This document shows positions 5,191-5,194 of a DNA stretch of 5,194 bases, in pieces. The notes beneath the pieces are model-generated. The model searched no databases, was not told where the DNA came from, and was given only the letters and a program-made list of their open reading frames with translations. Both the position numbers and the translations under genes were made by a program. The stretch comes from an uncultured Clostridia bacterium (lineage in GTDB: Bacteria > Bacillota > Clostridia > Oscillospirales > CAG-272). Location: contig CAMOHW010000073.1 in assembly GCA_946615525.1 (NCBI GenBank), positions 1 through 5,194 on the forward strand, written 5' to 3'. How positions within the stretch are numbered: position 1 is the stretch's first letter; every line of letters starts with the position of its first letter.

Positions 5191-5194
5191 GTTT

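Overview
The window looks like chromosomal DNA of a Gram-positive, probably clostridial (Bacillota) bacterium, perhaps an uncultured gut lineage. This is an inference from strong AGGAGG/AAAGGAG ribosome binding sites, TTGACA-17-TATAAT promoters with an extended -10 TG, compact intrinsic terminators with symmetric A/T tails, and the gene types present. All six supported genes lie on the + strand and TGA is used as a normal stop. No mobile element, CRISPR array, tRNA or rRNA is visible.

Layout: (1) Positions 2-1397 hold the end of a polar amino acid ABC importer operon: a membrane permease cut by the left edge of the window, then its GlnQ-type ATPase, closed by an intrinsic terminator. (2) Positions 1444-2405 hold a single-gene unit with its own strong promoter and terminator, encoding a tocopherol-cyclase-family (lipocalin-like) protein. 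(3) Positions 2436-3047 hold a single-gene unit encoding a TspO/MBR membrane protein. It has a perfect -10 but no good -35, a GTG start, and a leader in which inverted repeats frame the ribosome binding site and start codon. (4) Positions 3053-3189 form a structured intergenic region with inverted and direct repeats ahead of a consensus extended -10 promoter. (5) Positions 3190-5190 hold a two-gene operon, a cytosolic GH30 glycosidase followed 18 bases later by a cytosolic SGNH/GDSL esterase, closed by a strong terminator.

How the genes fit together: the importer proteins form one complex with a binding protein expected upstream of the window. The GH30/SGNH pair plausibly cooperates on an imported acylated glycoside, with the esterase removing acyl groups and the glycosidase cutting the beta-glycosidic bond; this is inferred from co-transcription and the lack of signal peptides. 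The tocopherol-cyclase-like and TspO genes are separately transcribed, and nothing in the sequence ties them to each other beyond adjacency. I saw no clearly new multi-gene system. The points most worth a second look are the GH30/SGNH pair, the tocopherol-cyclase-family protein, the tspO leader structure, and the possible four-way-junction fold after tspO.
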